The notes under the pieces: model-generated | Told to the model about the DNA's origin: nothing | Seen by the model: only the letters and a program-made list of their open reading frames with translations | The model's database searches: none | Program-made: the position numbers and the translations under genes | NCBI RefSeq assembly: GCF_004919085.1 | Contig: NZ_STGL01000009.1 | Location: 186,001 to 250,000 of the forward strand | DNA: 64,000 nt | From: Nocardioides sp. GY 10127 | Lineage (GTDB): Bacteria > Actinomycetota > Actinomycetes > Propionibacteriales > Nocardioidaceae | Reading direction: 5' to 3' | Part shown: positions 9,528 through 17,931 of the stretch, piece by piece | Position numbering within the stretch: position 1 is the first letter of the stretch | Layout: every line of letters begins with the position of its first letter

Positions 9528-10619
9528 ATGGGCGTGAGTGACCCCGAGAGCCGGTTCGAGAACGACCCCTCCGAGCTCGTCGAGCGGGCAGTGCTGCCCG
9601 CCGGCTGGCACGTCGAGGCCCCCGACGCCACCGACCGCTTCCAGGTCGCCCGCCTGACGCGCTTGCTGCGCGCGCACGAGCGGCACGGCCGCGGCTGGGC
9701 CGGCGCGGGGGTGGACGACGTGCTGGTCGAGGTGTCCGAGCACGGGCTCCAGACCCGGGAGAACGTGGTGGTGCGCGACCCGTCCGGCACGATCCAGGCG
9801 TGGGGCAGCGTCCACGACCGGGCCGGCGGGCGCATGCTCTTCGTGCACATCGTCTCCCGCGAGCTCGAGGGCGACGTGGCGGACGCGTGCTCCGACGCGC
9901 TCTTCGAGTGGGCCCGCGGCCAGGCCCGGTCGGTCGGGGCGGCCCGCGGCCTGGAGACCCAGCAGATCGACACCGGCGCGTTCGAGGACGACGACCGCCA
10001 GGCCCGCTGGCTGCGCGGCGCGGGCTTCCGCCACGTCCGCACGTGGTGGCAGATGGCCCGGCCCGGCGAGGACGGCGACGCCGACCTCGTCCCGGACCCC
10101 GCCGAGTGGGAGCGGAAGGGCGTGCGCTTCCGGCTGGTCGACCGCGAGGGGGGCACCCTGCCGGACGAGGCCGACCTGCGCGCCGTCCACGACGTGCTCG
10201 AGCAGGCGTTCGCCGACCACTTCAACTCCTTCGAGGAGACCTTCGCGGAGTTCCTGCACCGGCTGCGGGAGGACCCGGGCCACCGCTGGAACCACTGGTG
10301 GCTGGCCGAGGTCGTGGACGGCGAGGGCGACCCGGAGCCGGTCGGCGCGCTGGTCGGCACCGTCTCGGAGAGCGCCAACGGCCCCGACTCCAGCTACGTC
10401 TCCTACATCGGCGTGCTCGAGGCCGCCCGCGGCCGCGGCGTGGCCACCGGCCTGCTGCGCACGATCATCGCGGACGCCGCGCGTCGCGGCCGTGCCTCCG
10501 TGGGCCTCGAGGTCGACGCCGACTCCTCCACCGGCGCGCAGCGGCTGTACTCGAACCTCGGCTGGCGGACCAAGTACGTCACCCAGTCCTGGCACTTCGA
10601 CGTCCCCGTCGCCGACTGA
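9528..10619 (+). CDS. GNAT family N-acetyltransferase (two-domain)
   Basis: A 363-residue acetyl-CoA-dependent acyltransferase, substrate unknown. The C-terminal half (about 190-355) is a complete GNAT fold with EPVGALVGTVSES, the strand VSYIGVLEAARG, the acetyl-CoA loop ARGRGVATGLL at about 300-310, and the final AQRLYSNLGWR motif. The N-terminal half resembles a second, degenerate GNAT domain (RDPSGTIQAWGSVHD), an arrangement like that of mycothiol synthase-type proteins. The ATG at 9528 or the GTG at 9534 could start translation. It stands alone between the 73-bp array and a palindromic element. Confidence 0.85.
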   Translation: MGVSDPESRFENDPSELVERAVLPAGWHVEAPDATDRFQVARLTRLLRAHERHGRGWAGAGVDDVLVEVSEHGLQTRENVVVRDPSGTIQAWGSVHDRAGGRMLFVHIVSRELEGDVADACSDALFEWARGQARSVGAARGLETQQIDTGAFEDDDRQARWLRGAGFRHVRTWWQMARPGEDGDADLVPDPAEWERKGVRFRLVDREGGTLPDEADLRAVHDVLEQAFADHFNSFEETFAEFLHRLREDPGHRWNHWWLAEVVDGEGDPEPVGALVGTVSESANGPDSSYVSYIGVLEAARGRGVATGLLRTIIADAARRGRASVGLEVDADSSTGAQRLYSNLGWRTKYVTQSWHFDVPVAD

Positions 10620-10660
10620 CCCAGCCGCCACCGCCGCCAGCCAGCAACCCCGAGCAGCGA

Positions 10661-10719
10661 TAGTCCCTGACCAACGGACCCTTCACCGGGCCCCGAGACG
10701 GTCCGTTCGTCAGGGACTA
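10661..10719 (+). repeat. Palindromic element, copy 1 (20-19-20)
   Basis: The left arm TAGTCCCTGACCAACGGACC (10661-10680) and the right arm 10700-10719 form a 20-bp stem with a single C-C mismatch at position 12, around a 19-nt loop. GA precedes and ATC follows. The same arms recur at 52724-52782 and, reversed, at 53912-53970. It lies 41 bp after the GNAT gene and could double as a terminator. Confidence 0.95.
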
Positions 10720-10754
10720 ATCCGCCACTAGATGAAGCGTCAACAAGTACGGGC

Positions 10755-10760
10755 TAGGCT
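10755..10760 (+). promoter_or_regulatory. -10 box of leaderless LLM oxidoreductase promoter
   Basis: TAGGCT ends 6 nt before the GTG start at 10767. No ribosome site is seen between them. Confidence 0.5.
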
Positions 10761-10766
10761 GGGGAC

Positions 10767-11792
10767 GTGGACCGACCGCTGCGCCGCCTGGGCTTCCTCA
10801 CCATCGGGCTGTTCGACCCGGCCTCCCCGCGAGAGGGGCACGAGGCGACCCTGAGGCTCATCGAGACCGGCGAACGGCTGGGCCTCGACAGCGCGTGGCT
10901 GCGGCACCGCCACCTCCAGCACGGCATCTCCTCGCCGGTCGCGGTGCTCGCGGCGGCCACCCAGCGCACCCGGCGGATCGCCCTCGGGACGGCGGTCACC
11001 CCGCTCGGCTGGGAGAACCCGCTGCGGCTGGCGGAGGACTGGGCGACCGTCGACGTCCTCTCCGGCGGCCGGCTCAACCCGGGTGTCTCCGTCGGCCCGC
11101 CGATGCGCTGGGACGACGTCAAGGACGCGCTCTACCCCGACACCGCCGACGCCGAGGACCTCACCTACACCCGCGTCGAGCGGTTGCTGGCGCACCTGCG
11201 GGGTGAGCCCGCCAGCGCCTTCGAGGGGACGGCGGGCATCGAGACGTTCTCGCGGCAGGTCCAGCCGCAGTCGGCCGGCCTGGCGGACCGGGTCTGGTAC
11301 GGCGCCGGCTCCATGCGCTCGGCGACCTGGGCGGCCTCGCAGGGCCTCAACCTGCTCACGTCCAGCGTGCTCACCGGCGTCCGCGCCGCCGAGGGGGAGA
11401 CCCCGGACTTCGCCGCCCTCCAGGCCGAGCAGGTCCGCGCGTTCCGCGCCGCCCACCCCGACGGCGAGGCGGCCCGCGTCTCCCAGGGGCTCGTCGTCAT
11501 CCCCACCGACTCCGCCGCCCCCGAGCAGCGCCGGCGCTACGCCGAGTACGCCGCGAGCCGGCTCGAGCGCACCCGGGCGCCGCAGGGTCCGGGTGGGCTG
11601 CTGTTCGCCCCCGACCTCGTCGGCCCCTCCGAGGAGCTCGCCGAGCGGCTCCTCGCCCACGCGGCCTTCGCCGAGGTCGAGGAGGTGGCGTTCGCGCTGC
11701 CGTTCACGTTCGGCGAGGACGACTACACGCAGATCCTCACCGACTACGCGACGCGCCTCGGCCCGCTGCTCGGCTGGTCGCCGGCGTCCTGA
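10767..11792 (+). CDS. LLM-class (luciferase-like) flavin-dependent oxidoreductase
   Basis: A 341-residue member of the bacterial luciferase superfamily (TIM barrel, FMN- or F420-dependent); substrate unknown. Family signs are RLGFLTIGLFD at the first strand, SAWLRHRHLQHG, SSPVAVLAAATQRTRRIALGTAVTPLGWENPLRLAEDWATVD (read in parts) and LSGGRLNPGVSVG. The GTG start follows a leaderless-type -10 box. A hairpin-forming element precedes it, and the osmoprotectant ATPase gene ends convergently 49 bp downstream. A second LLM protein at 39.4 kb belongs to a different subfamily. Confidence 0.85.
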   Translation: MDRPLRRLGFLTIGLFDPASPREGHEATLRLIETGERLGLDSAWLRHRHLQHGISSPVAVLAAATQRTRRIALGTAVTPLGWENPLRLAEDWATVDVLSGGRLNPGVSVGPPMRWDDVKDALYPDTADAEDLTYTRVERLLAHLRGEPASAFEGTAGIETFSRQVQPQSAGLADRVWYGAGSMRSATWAASQGLNLLTSSVLTGVRAAEGETPDFAALQAEQVRAFRAAHPDGEAARVSQGLVVIPTDSAAPEQRRRYAEYAASRLERTRAPQGPGGLLFAPDLVGPSEELAERLLAHAAFAEVEEVAFALPFTFGEDDYTQILTDYATRLGPLLGWSPAS

Positions 11793-11841
11793 ACAACCCC
11801 GACCCCTCGTGAGCCCGTGAGCGGCCGCGAGCGGGCGCCCC

Positions 11842-12861
11842 TCAGACGGCCGCCAGCGACGTCCGCAGCGCCCGGTGCAGCCCGCCCGGGGTGAGGACGC
11901 CGGCCAGGGCGGCCCCGTCGCGCACCACGAGCCGCGGCTGGTCGTGCAGGAGCATCGTGGCCAGCGCGTCCTCGAGGGTGCACCCGAGCTCCACGGAGGC
12001 CTGGACGTCGCCGCCGGTGAGCCCGTCGAGCGGCTCGAGCAGGTCGGCGGTCAGCGGCACGACCGAGAGGCGCCGCAGGCCCTTCTCCGCCCCGACGAAG
12101 TCGGCGACGAAGTCGTCCGCCGGGCGGGCGAGCACCTCCAGCGGGGTGCCGTGCTGGGCGAGCCGGCCGCCCTCGGCGAACACGGCGATCCGGTCGCCCA
12201 TGGCGATGGCCTCGTCGATGTCGTGGGTGACGAGCACGACCGTCTTGCCGAGGTCGCGCTGGAGCCGGCCGAACTCCTCCTGGAGCCGCACCCGGACGAC
12301 CGGGTCGACGGCGCCGAACGGCTCGTCCATGAGGAGCACCGGCGGGTCGGCGGCCAGGGCCCGGGCGACGCCGACGCGCTGCCGCTGCCCGCCGGAGAGC
12401 TGGTGGGGGAAGCGGCGGCCGTAGCGGGCGGGGTCGAGGCCGACGAGGTCGAGGAGGTGCTCGGCGCGCTCGCGGGCGGCCCGCTTGGACTCCCCGAGCA
12501 GCAGCGGCACCGTCATCACGTTCTCGGTGATCCGCTGGTGCGGGAACAGGCCGACGGCCTGGATGACGTAGCCGATCCCGCGGCGCAGCTGCGTGGCGTC
12601 GAGGTCGGTGACGTCGCGGCCGTCCACCTCGATCCGGCCGTGCGTGGGCTCGATGAGCCGATTGATCATCTTCAGCGTCGTGGACTTGCCGCAGCCCGAG
12701 GGGCCCACGAGCACGGTGAGCGAGCCGCGGGGCACGTCGAGGTCGAGGTCGTGCACGGCCACGGTCCCGTCGTCGTAGCGCTTGCCCAGCCCGCGCAGCC
12801 TGATCATCGGGGTGCTCGTCGGGGTGGTCGAGGAGGCGGTGCCGTCACCGGTAGCGTCCAT
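11842..12861 (-). CDS. Osmoprotectant ABC transporter ATP-binding protein (OpuCA/OsmV-like)
   Basis: The ATPase of a betaine/choline-type compatible-solute importer. The 339-residue protein has Walker A GPSGCGKST at about 53-61, a Q-loop GYVIQAVGLFPH, the signature LSGGQRQRVGVARAL, Walker B VLLMDEPFGAVDP and a switch His in LVTHDIDEA. A CBS-like region follows from about 270 (DVQASVELGCTLEDALATML), as in OpuCA, where it senses ionic strength. ATG 12861 has a TAGGGT -10 box (12868-12873, minus strand) 6 nt upstream. A later ATG at 12807 would start just before the ABC domain. The two permeases are divergent, 3 bp away. Confidence 0.92.
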   Translation of the reverse strand: MDATGDGTASSTTPTSTPMIRLRGLGKRYDDGTVAVHDLDLDVPRGSLTVLVGPSGCGKSTTLKMINRLIEPTHGRIEVDGRDVTDLDATQLRRGIGYVIQAVGLFPHQRITENVMTVPLLLGESKRAARERAEHLLDLVGLDPARYGRRFPHQLSGGQRQRVGVARALAADPPVLLMDEPFGAVDPVVRVRLQEEFGRLQRDLGKTVVLVTHDIDEAIAMGDRIAVFAEGGRLAQHGTPLEVLARPADDFVADFVGAEKGLRRLSVVPLTADLLEPLDGLTGGDVQASVELGCTLEDALATMLLHDQPRLVVRDGAALAGVLTPGGLHRALRTSLAAV

Positions 12862-12873
12862 GCGGTGACCCTA
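12852..12873. promoter_or_regulatory. Interlocked divergent leaderless promoters
   Basis: On the plus strand, TAGCGT (12852-12857) is 7 nt before the permease GTG at 12865. On the minus strand, TAGGGT (12868-12873) is 6 nt before the ATPase ATG at 12861. Each -10 box thus lies inside the first codons of the opposite gene, so the two promoters overlap completely. Confidence 0.5.
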
Positions 12874-13566
12874 CTGGCGACGGCGGACGCCGGGACCACC
12901 TGTTACTCGCGGCTGACGAACGACTGGCTGTGCTGGCAGTACGTCTCCGACTACCGCACCGAGATCACCGACGCGACCCTCCAGCACCTGGCCATCACGC
13001 TCGTCTCGGTGCTGGCCGCGCTCGCGCTGTCGTTCCCGCTGGCGCTGCTGGCCCGCCGCGTCCCGCGCCTGGAGACGGCGATCCTCGGCGTCGCCACCGG
13101 CCTCTACACGATCCCGTCGGTGGCGCTGCTGCCGCTGCTGGTGCCGTTCACGGGGCTCTCCCCGGTCACGGTGGTGATCGGCCTGGCGCTCTACGCCCTC
13201 ACGGTGCTGGTGCGGGCGTTCCTGGACGGGCTGCGCTCGGTGCCCGCGGACGTCACCGAGTCGGCCACCGGCCTGGGCTACGGCCGCGGCCGGCTCCTGC
13301 TCGCGGTCGAGCTGCCGCTCGCCGTCCCCGTGGTGATGGCCGGCCTGCGCGTCGCGACCGTCTCCACCGTCGCGCTCACCACCGTCGGCTCGCTCGTCGC
13401 CTACGGCGGCCTCGGCAACCTCATCGCCGACGGCGTGACCAGCGACTTCCGCGCCGAGCTCCTGACGGCGTCCGTGCTCTGCGTGGTGATCGCGGTGCTC
13501 CTGGACGTCGTGCTGGTGCTGCTCCAGCGCCTCCTCACCCCCTGGACCCGGACGGCGGCCGCCTGA
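12865..13566 (+). CDS. Osmoprotectant ABC transporter permease (OpuCB/OsmW-like)
   Basis: A 233-residue membrane component of the compatible-solute importer. Five to six hydrophobic helices are visible. The cytoplasmic coupling EAA loop is at DVTESATGLGYGRGRLLLAVELPLA (about 130-155, read in parts). The open frame reaches far upstream, but it is antisense to the ATPase there; GTG 12865 with the -10 box 7 nt before it fits best. The stop overlaps the next permease start (TGATG), so the two are translationally coupled. This family is ProW/OpuC-type. Confidence 0.9.
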   Translation: MTLLATADAGTTCYSRLTNDWLCWQYVSDYRTEITDATLQHLAITLVSVLAALALSFPLALLARRVPRLETAILGVATGLYTIPSVALLPLLVPFTGLSPVTVVIGLALYALTVLVRAFLDGLRSVPADVTESATGLGYGRGRLLLAVELPLAVPVVMAGLRVATVSTVALTTVGSLVAYGGLGNLIADGVTSDFRAELLTASVLCVVIAVLLDVVLVLLQRLLTPWTRTAAA

Positions 13567-14282
13567 TGACCGTGCTCGACGACGCGCTCGCGTTCCTCAC
13601 CGACCCCGCGAGCTGGACCGGCTCCGGCGGGATGCTCCAGCTGCTCGGCCAGCAGCTGCTGCTCACCGTCCTGGCGCTGCTGCTCGCCCTCGTCCTCGGC
13701 CTCCCCCTGGCGCTGTGGCTGGGCCACCTCGGGCGCGGCGGCTTCCTGGCGATCAACGTCGCCGGCGTCGGCCGCGCGGTGCCCACCTTCGCGCTGCTGG
13801 CCCTCTTCGTGGCCGCGGACCCGTGGGACGTCACGGGCGGGCTGTTCCCCGGCACCGCCACCGCCGGGCCGCTGGGGCGCGCGGGCGTCTCGACGCTCGT
13901 GGCGCTCGCGCTCTTCGCCCTGCCGCCGATCATCACGAACGCCTACACGGCGGTTCGCGAGGTCCCGGCGGAGGTGCGCGAGTCGGCCACCGGGCTGGGG
14001 ATGAGCGGCGCCCAGCTGTTCTGGCGCTGCGAGCTGCCCCTGGCGCTGCCCCTCGTCGCGGGCGGGGTGCGCCTGGCGCTGGTGCAGATCTGGGCGACCG
14101 CCACGATCGCGGCCCTGGTCGCCGGCCCGGGGCTCGGCCGCGTCATCACCGACGGCTTCTACCGGACCCTCTACGGGCAGGGCATCGCGGGCGCGGCCGT
14201 CGTCGCCGTGGTCGCGCTCGTGCTCGAGCTGCTCGCCGCGCTGGGTCAGCGGCTCGTCAGCCCGGCACACCTGCGCGCCTGA
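13566..14282 (+). CDS. Osmoprotectant ABC transporter permease (OpuCD/OsmY-like)
   Basis: The second membrane subunit, 238 residues. The EAA loop is EVPAEVRESATGLGMSGAQ at about 130-148, followed by the conserved ELPLALPLVAGGVR. Six hydrophobic segments fit the family. It starts within the stop codon of the first permease, so a heterodimeric channel made in equal amounts is likely. The binding-protein gene follows after a 223-bp gap with its own promoter-like box. Confidence 0.92.
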   Translation: MTVLDDALAFLTDPASWTGSGGMLQLLGQQLLLTVLALLLALVLGLPLALWLGHLGRGGFLAINVAGVGRAVPTFALLALFVAADPWDVTGGLFPGTATAGPLGRAGVSTLVALALFALPPIITNAYTAVREVPAEVRESATGLGMSGAQLFWRCELPLALPLVAGGVRLALVQIWATATIAALVAGPGLGRVITDGFYRTLYGQGIAGAAVVAVVALVLELLAALGQRLVSPAHLRA

Positions 14283-14505
14283 GGCCCCGGCCCGTCCCGC
14301 CAACGACCCCGACCGGGCACCGGGCCGGCCGCCTCACCCGGGTGAGCCGGGAATGTCGGCGCGCGCGCCTAGGCTCTTGAACCGCTCCGGCCGCCGATCT
14401 CGACGGCTGCCGCGGGCGAGGCGACGGGGGCTTCCCGTCGGCCGGACACGCGCGGCCCCCGACCACCGGGGACGCCGCGGGACACAGAAGGTGGGACTCC
14501 TCCCC
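14283..14505 (+). promoter_or_regulatory. Leader region of osmoprotectant-binding protein gene
   Basis: The 223-bp gap holds TAGGCT (14370-14375), a candidate -10 box, which would give a transcript leader of about 124 nt before the ATG at 14506. The leader is GC-rich and can fold, but I do not recognise a known riboswitch in it. Separate transcription would let the binding protein be made in excess over the permeases. Confidence 0.4.
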
Positions 14506-15489
14506 ATGACCCGACCGACCACCCGCCCCACGCAGCGGACCCTGCGTCACGGCGTCGCCGCCCTCGCGGCGCTCACGCTCTCCGCGGGGTTCCTCACCGG
14601 CTGCGCCGGCGACGACCTCGCCTCCGACAGCTCCTCCGACGACAGCAGCGCCGCCGCGTCCGGCGGTGGGAAGCTCACCATCGCCAGCCAGAGCTTCGGC
14701 GAGGCCGAGCTCGTCGCGGACATGTACGAGCAGCTGCTCGAGAACGCCGGCTACGACGTCACCGTCAAGCTGGTCGGCTCCCGCGACGCCTACATGGCCG
14801 ACTTCCCCGGGGACGTCGACGTGGTGCCCGAGTACGTCGGCGGCATCGTGAACTACCTCAACACCGCCGCCAACGGCGCGAAGGCGACGGCCTTCACCCA
14901 GGGTGACGGCCAGGAGATGGCGGACGCCGGGAAGTCGCTGCTCGACGACGCGGGGATCACCCTCCTCGACCTCTCCAGCGCCACCGACACCAACGCCTTC
15001 TTCGTCACGCAGGAGTACGCCGACGCGAACTCCCTCACGACGCTGTCGGACCTGAAGGGCACCTCCGTCGTGCTCGCCGCCGCCCCCGACTGCGAGGGAC
15101 GCGCCGACTGCGAGGCCGGCCTGGTCGACGACTACGGCATCGACGTCACCAAGCTGCTCCCGCTCGGCTACGCCTCCGACCAGACCTACAAGTCGGTGCT
15201 CGACGGCGAGTCCCAGCTCGGCGAGACCAGCACCACCGACGGCGCGCTCGCCTCCCAGGGTCTCGTCGTCCTGGACGACGACCAGAAGATCCAGCCGGCG
15301 CAGAACCTCGTCCCGGCCGTCTCCAGCGACTTCCTGGACGCCCACCCGGACGTGGCCGACGTGCTGAACCCGCTGATGGCGGCGCTGGACACCGACACGC
15401 TCACCGAGCTCAACGGCGAGGTCAGCGTCGACCGGCAGAAGCCCGAGGACGTCGCGAAGCAGTTCCTCACCGACGCCGGGCTGCTCTGA
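14506..15489 (+). CDS. Osmoprotectant-binding lipoprotein (OpuCC/OsmX-like)
   Basis: The extracellular substrate-binding lipoprotein of the importer, 327 residues. A signal peptide with lipobox LTGC places the lipidated Cys at about 26. A Ser/Asp-rich linker follows, then the QAT-type (OpuAC) fold starting KLTIASQSFGEAELVADMYEQ (in parts), with DVVPEYVG and YGIDVTKLLPLGYASD. The tail TEVNxxV-like segment reads LTELNGEVSVDRQKPEDVAKQFL, which is diagnostic of this family. The upstream in-frame extension has no signal peptide, so ATG 14506 is chosen. It completes the transporter. Confidence 0.93.
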   Translation: MTRPTTRPTQRTLRHGVAALAALTLSAGFLTGCAGDDLASDSSSDDSSAAASGGGKLTIASQSFGEAELVADMYEQLLENAGYDVTVKLVGSRDAYMADFPGDVDVVPEYVGGIVNYLNTAANGAKATAFTQGDGQEMADAGKSLLDDAGITLLDLSSATDTNAFFVTQEYADANSLTTLSDLKGTSVVLAAAPDCEGRADCEAGLVDDYGIDVTKLLPLGYASDQTYKSVLDGESQLGETSTTDGALASQGLVVLDDDQKIQPAQNLVPAVSSDFLDAHPDVADVLNPLMAALDTDTLTELNGEVSVDRQKPEDVAKQFLTDAGLL

Positions 15490-15537
15490 CGCCACCCCGC
15501 CCGGGGCGCACGCCCCTCGCCTCGCCCTGCGCGCCGG

Positions 15538-16671
15538 CTACCGCTCGTCGGCGTGCAGGGCGATCGCGCTGCGGGCCACGCTCGTGGCGTCCAGCACCGG
15601 GATCGCCAGCACCCGACCGTGCGGGGTCTCGCGCAGCGGCAGCGGGCCGGGGTGCTCCGCGGCCCAGGTGAGCACGGCGGAGGCGTCCTCGCGCCGGTCC
15701 TGCTCGACGAGCCAGCCCACCAGCCGGTCCAGCGGCGCCAGCCCCGAGCCGGTGAGCGAGCCGTGCATGCCCCACAGCTCCACGACGCCGAGGCGCAGCG
15801 CCGCCCACCACGCGTCGTCGCACCCCGGCACGTCGGCCAGGACGTCGGGCAGGTCGGCGACCAGCACGCGGTGCCGGAACACCTCGGTGACCTTGGGGGC
15901 GCCGTACTCCTCGACGGTCGACAGCGCCAGCCGCTTGGCCCGCCAGCGGTCCTGGAGGTCGGCGACGGTGGACCGGTCGCGCTGCGCGGCCGGCCGCTCG
16001 CGGCGGTGCTGCACGACGTCCGGCACGACCCCGATGCGCCGCGCGACGATGTAGGCGCGCGACGTGGTCGGCCCGTCCTCCACCGACCCGTCGTGGCCCA
16101 GGCCGGTCGCCCACACGAGGTCGGCGCCCTCCCAGAACTCCCGCCTGAAGAGCTTCGTGCCGGCGAACGTGTCGGCGAGGATCTCGGGGTGCTGGTCGAC
16201 CACGCACGCCTGCCGGGTGTGGGTGCGCCGCATCCACGCGGGCTCGATGAGCTTCCCGCCCCGCTGCCGGGCCATCGAGCCGGTGACCAGGTCGGCCCCC
16301 GTCCGGCGCATCTGCCGGTGCAGCGCCGTGTAGGAGCCCGGGGGCACGACGCTGTCGACCTCGGCGAACGCCAGCAGGCTGCCCCGGGCGGCCTCGACGC
16401 CGGCGTTCCGGGCCGCGCCCAGGCCCGCGGCGGGCCGGCGCAGCACGCGCACCCGCTCGGGGTGGGCGGCGGCGCAGGCCTCGGCCACGGCGACGGAGGA
16501 GTCGCTCGACCCGTCGTCCACGACCACCACCTCGAGGGGGGCGTAGTCCTGCGCCAGGACGCTGTCCAGGCACGCGGCGAGGTGCTCGGCCCCGTCGTGG
16601 ACGGCCACGACCACGCTGAGCAGGGGGCGTTCCCGCCCCAGGAGGCGCCCCAGGCGGGGTGACGGCGACAT
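15538..16671 (-). CDS. GT2 family glycosyltransferase
   Basis: A 377-residue cytosolic or membrane-peripheral inverting glycosyltransferase. The GT-A domain starts LLSVVVAVHDGAEHLAACLDSVL near residue 18 (in parts), with VVVVDDGSSDSS and LGAARNAGVEAARG. The metal site is E-V-D (FAEVDSV) rather than a plain DXD. The middle, HPEILADTFAGTKLFRREFW, resembles the N-terminal GT2 half of teichoic-acid-type polymerases, but no CDP-glycerol transferase domain follows. ATG 16671 sits 7 nt after a TACCGT box on the minus strand; the longer open frame upstream is antisense to the next gene. Acceptor and sugar unknown. Confidence 0.85.
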   Translation of the reverse strand: MSPSPRLGRLLGRERPLLSVVVAVHDGAEHLAACLDSVLAQDYAPLEVVVVDDGSSDSSVAVAEACAAAHPERVRVLRRPAAGLGAARNAGVEAARGSLLAFAEVDSVVPPGSYTALHRQMRRTGADLVTGSMARQRGGKLIEPAWMRRTHTRQACVVDQHPEILADTFAGTKLFRREFWEGADLVWATGLGHDGSVEDGPTTSRAYIVARRIGVVPDVVQHRRERPAAQRDRSTVADLQDRWRAKRLALSTVEEYGAPKVTEVFRHRVLVADLPDVLADVPGCDDAWWAALRLGVVELWGMHGSLTGSGLAPLDRLVGWLVEQDRREDASAVLTWAAEHPGPLPLRETPHGRVLAIPVLDATSVARSAIALHADER

Positions 16672-16678
16672 GGGCGCC

Positions 16679-16684
16679 ACGGTA
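16679..16684 (-). promoter_or_regulatory. -10 box of leaderless GT2 promoter
   Basis: TACCGT on the minus strand ends 7 nt before the ATG at 16671, without a ribosome site. Confidence 0.45.
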
Positions 16685-16938
16685 GCCACTGCCCCTCCGC
16701 CGCACCCGGACGACCCCGGTGGCGCACCCGCGTACCCCAGGCAGGGGGCCTGTGACGTGCAACACAAGGGTGAGATGTTCGCGCGCACGCGGTGCGGACG
16801 TACCGTGGTCGCCGGTACAGACGACGTCCGGTACCCGGAGCCGGCCCGACCGCCGCCGCAGGCAGCACCACTCAGCACCACGCAGCCTGCGGCACGGAGA
16901 GGGTGGACGGCCGGGACGGGAACGGAGAGGTCCTGCTG

Positions 16939-17931
16939 ATGCACCCTGCCCACACCGCCGTGGCGCACGCCGAGCCCAGCCTCGGCGCGCCCGAGCACGC
17001 CCACCACCGGATCGGCCTGCATCGGATCGGTCTGATCGGCGCCGGCCGCGTCGGGGCCGTCGTGGCCGCCCGCCTGCGCGCCGCGGGCCACGAGGTGGTC
17101 GCAGCGAGCGGCGAGTCCGACGCCAGTCGTGCCCGGCTGGCCGCGCTGCTGCCCGGCGTCCGGCACGCCAAGCCCACCGACGTGGCACGCGGCTGCGACC
17201 TGCTGCTGCTCACGGTCCCGGACGACATGCTCGGCAACGTCGCCACGACGCTGGCCGACGCCGGCGCGCTGCGCCCCGGGCAGCTCGTGCTGCACACGTC
17301 CGGCCGCCACGGCCTGGCGGTGCTCGCGCCCGCCGCCGGGGTCGGTGCCCGCATCGGCGCGCTGCACCCCGCGCTCACCTTCACCGGCACCGAGGTCGAC
17401 CTCGACCGCCTCGCCGGCTGCGTCGTCGGGCTCACCGCCGCGCCCGCGGAGCGGGAGGTCCTCGAAGGCCTCGTCGCCGACCTGGGCGGCCGCCCGACCT
17501 GGGTGCCCGAGGAGCGGCGCACGCTCTACCACGCCGGGCTCGCCCACGGCGCGAACCACCTCGTCACCCTCGTCGCCGAGGCCCGCGAGATCCTCGCCGC
17601 GGCCGGGGTCGACGACGCGTCCGGCACCCTGCGCCCACTGCTGGAGGCGGCGCTGGCCAACGCCCTCGAGCAGGGGGACGCCGCGCTGACCGGCCCGATC
17701 GTGCGCGGCGACGTCGGCACGGTCCACGCCCACGTCACCGACCTCCTCGCGGCCGCGCCGCACACGCTGCCCTCCTACCTGGCGCTCGCCCAGGCCACCG
17801 TCTCCCGGGCCGTCCTCGACGGCCGGCTCACCGCGCTGCGCGCCGCCGCGGTGCGCGGGGTCCTCGCGGACGCCGAGCAGGCGCTGCTCGAGCGCGGCGC
17901 TGCCGCCCGCCCCGGCGAGGTGCGCCGATGA
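16939..17931 (+). CDS. Rossmann-fold/DUF2520 oxidoreductase next to panC (candidate ketopantoate reductase)
   Basis: A 330-residue NAD(P)-binding protein. After about 28 residues, the Rossmann motif IGLIGAGRVGAVVAARL is followed by LLLTVPDDMLGNVA. The all-helical DUF2520 half starts near 190 (HAGLAHGANHLVTLVAEA). ATG 16939 has GGAGAGG 8 nt upstream. It overlaps panC by 4 bp, so coupling to pantothenate synthesis is strong. Proteins with this domain pair include the alternative ketopantoate reductase PanG, and no classical PanE is seen in the window. The exact reaction is therefore inferred. A TACCGT box at 16801-16806 may be its -10. Confidence 0.85.
   Translation: MHPAHTAVAHAEPSLGAPEHAHHRIGLHRIGLIGAGRVGAVVAARLRAAGHEVVAASGESDASRARLAALLPGVRHAKPTDVARGCDLLLLTVPDDMLGNVATTLADAGALRPGQLVLHTSGRHGLAVLAPAAGVGARIGALHPALTFTGTEVDLDRLAGCVVGLTAAPAEREVLEGLVADLGGRPTWVPEERRTLYHAGLAHGANHLVTLVAEAREILAAAGVDDASGTLRPLLEAALANALEQGDAALTGPIVRGDVGTVHAHVTDLLAAAPHTLPSYLALAQATVSRAVLDGRLTALRAAAVRGVLADAEQALLERGAAARPGEVRR

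Noticed and set aside
14383..14505. Riboswitch in the leader of the osmoprotectant-binding protein
   Set aside because: The leader can fold, but I could not match it to c-di-AMP or other known riboswitch cores.
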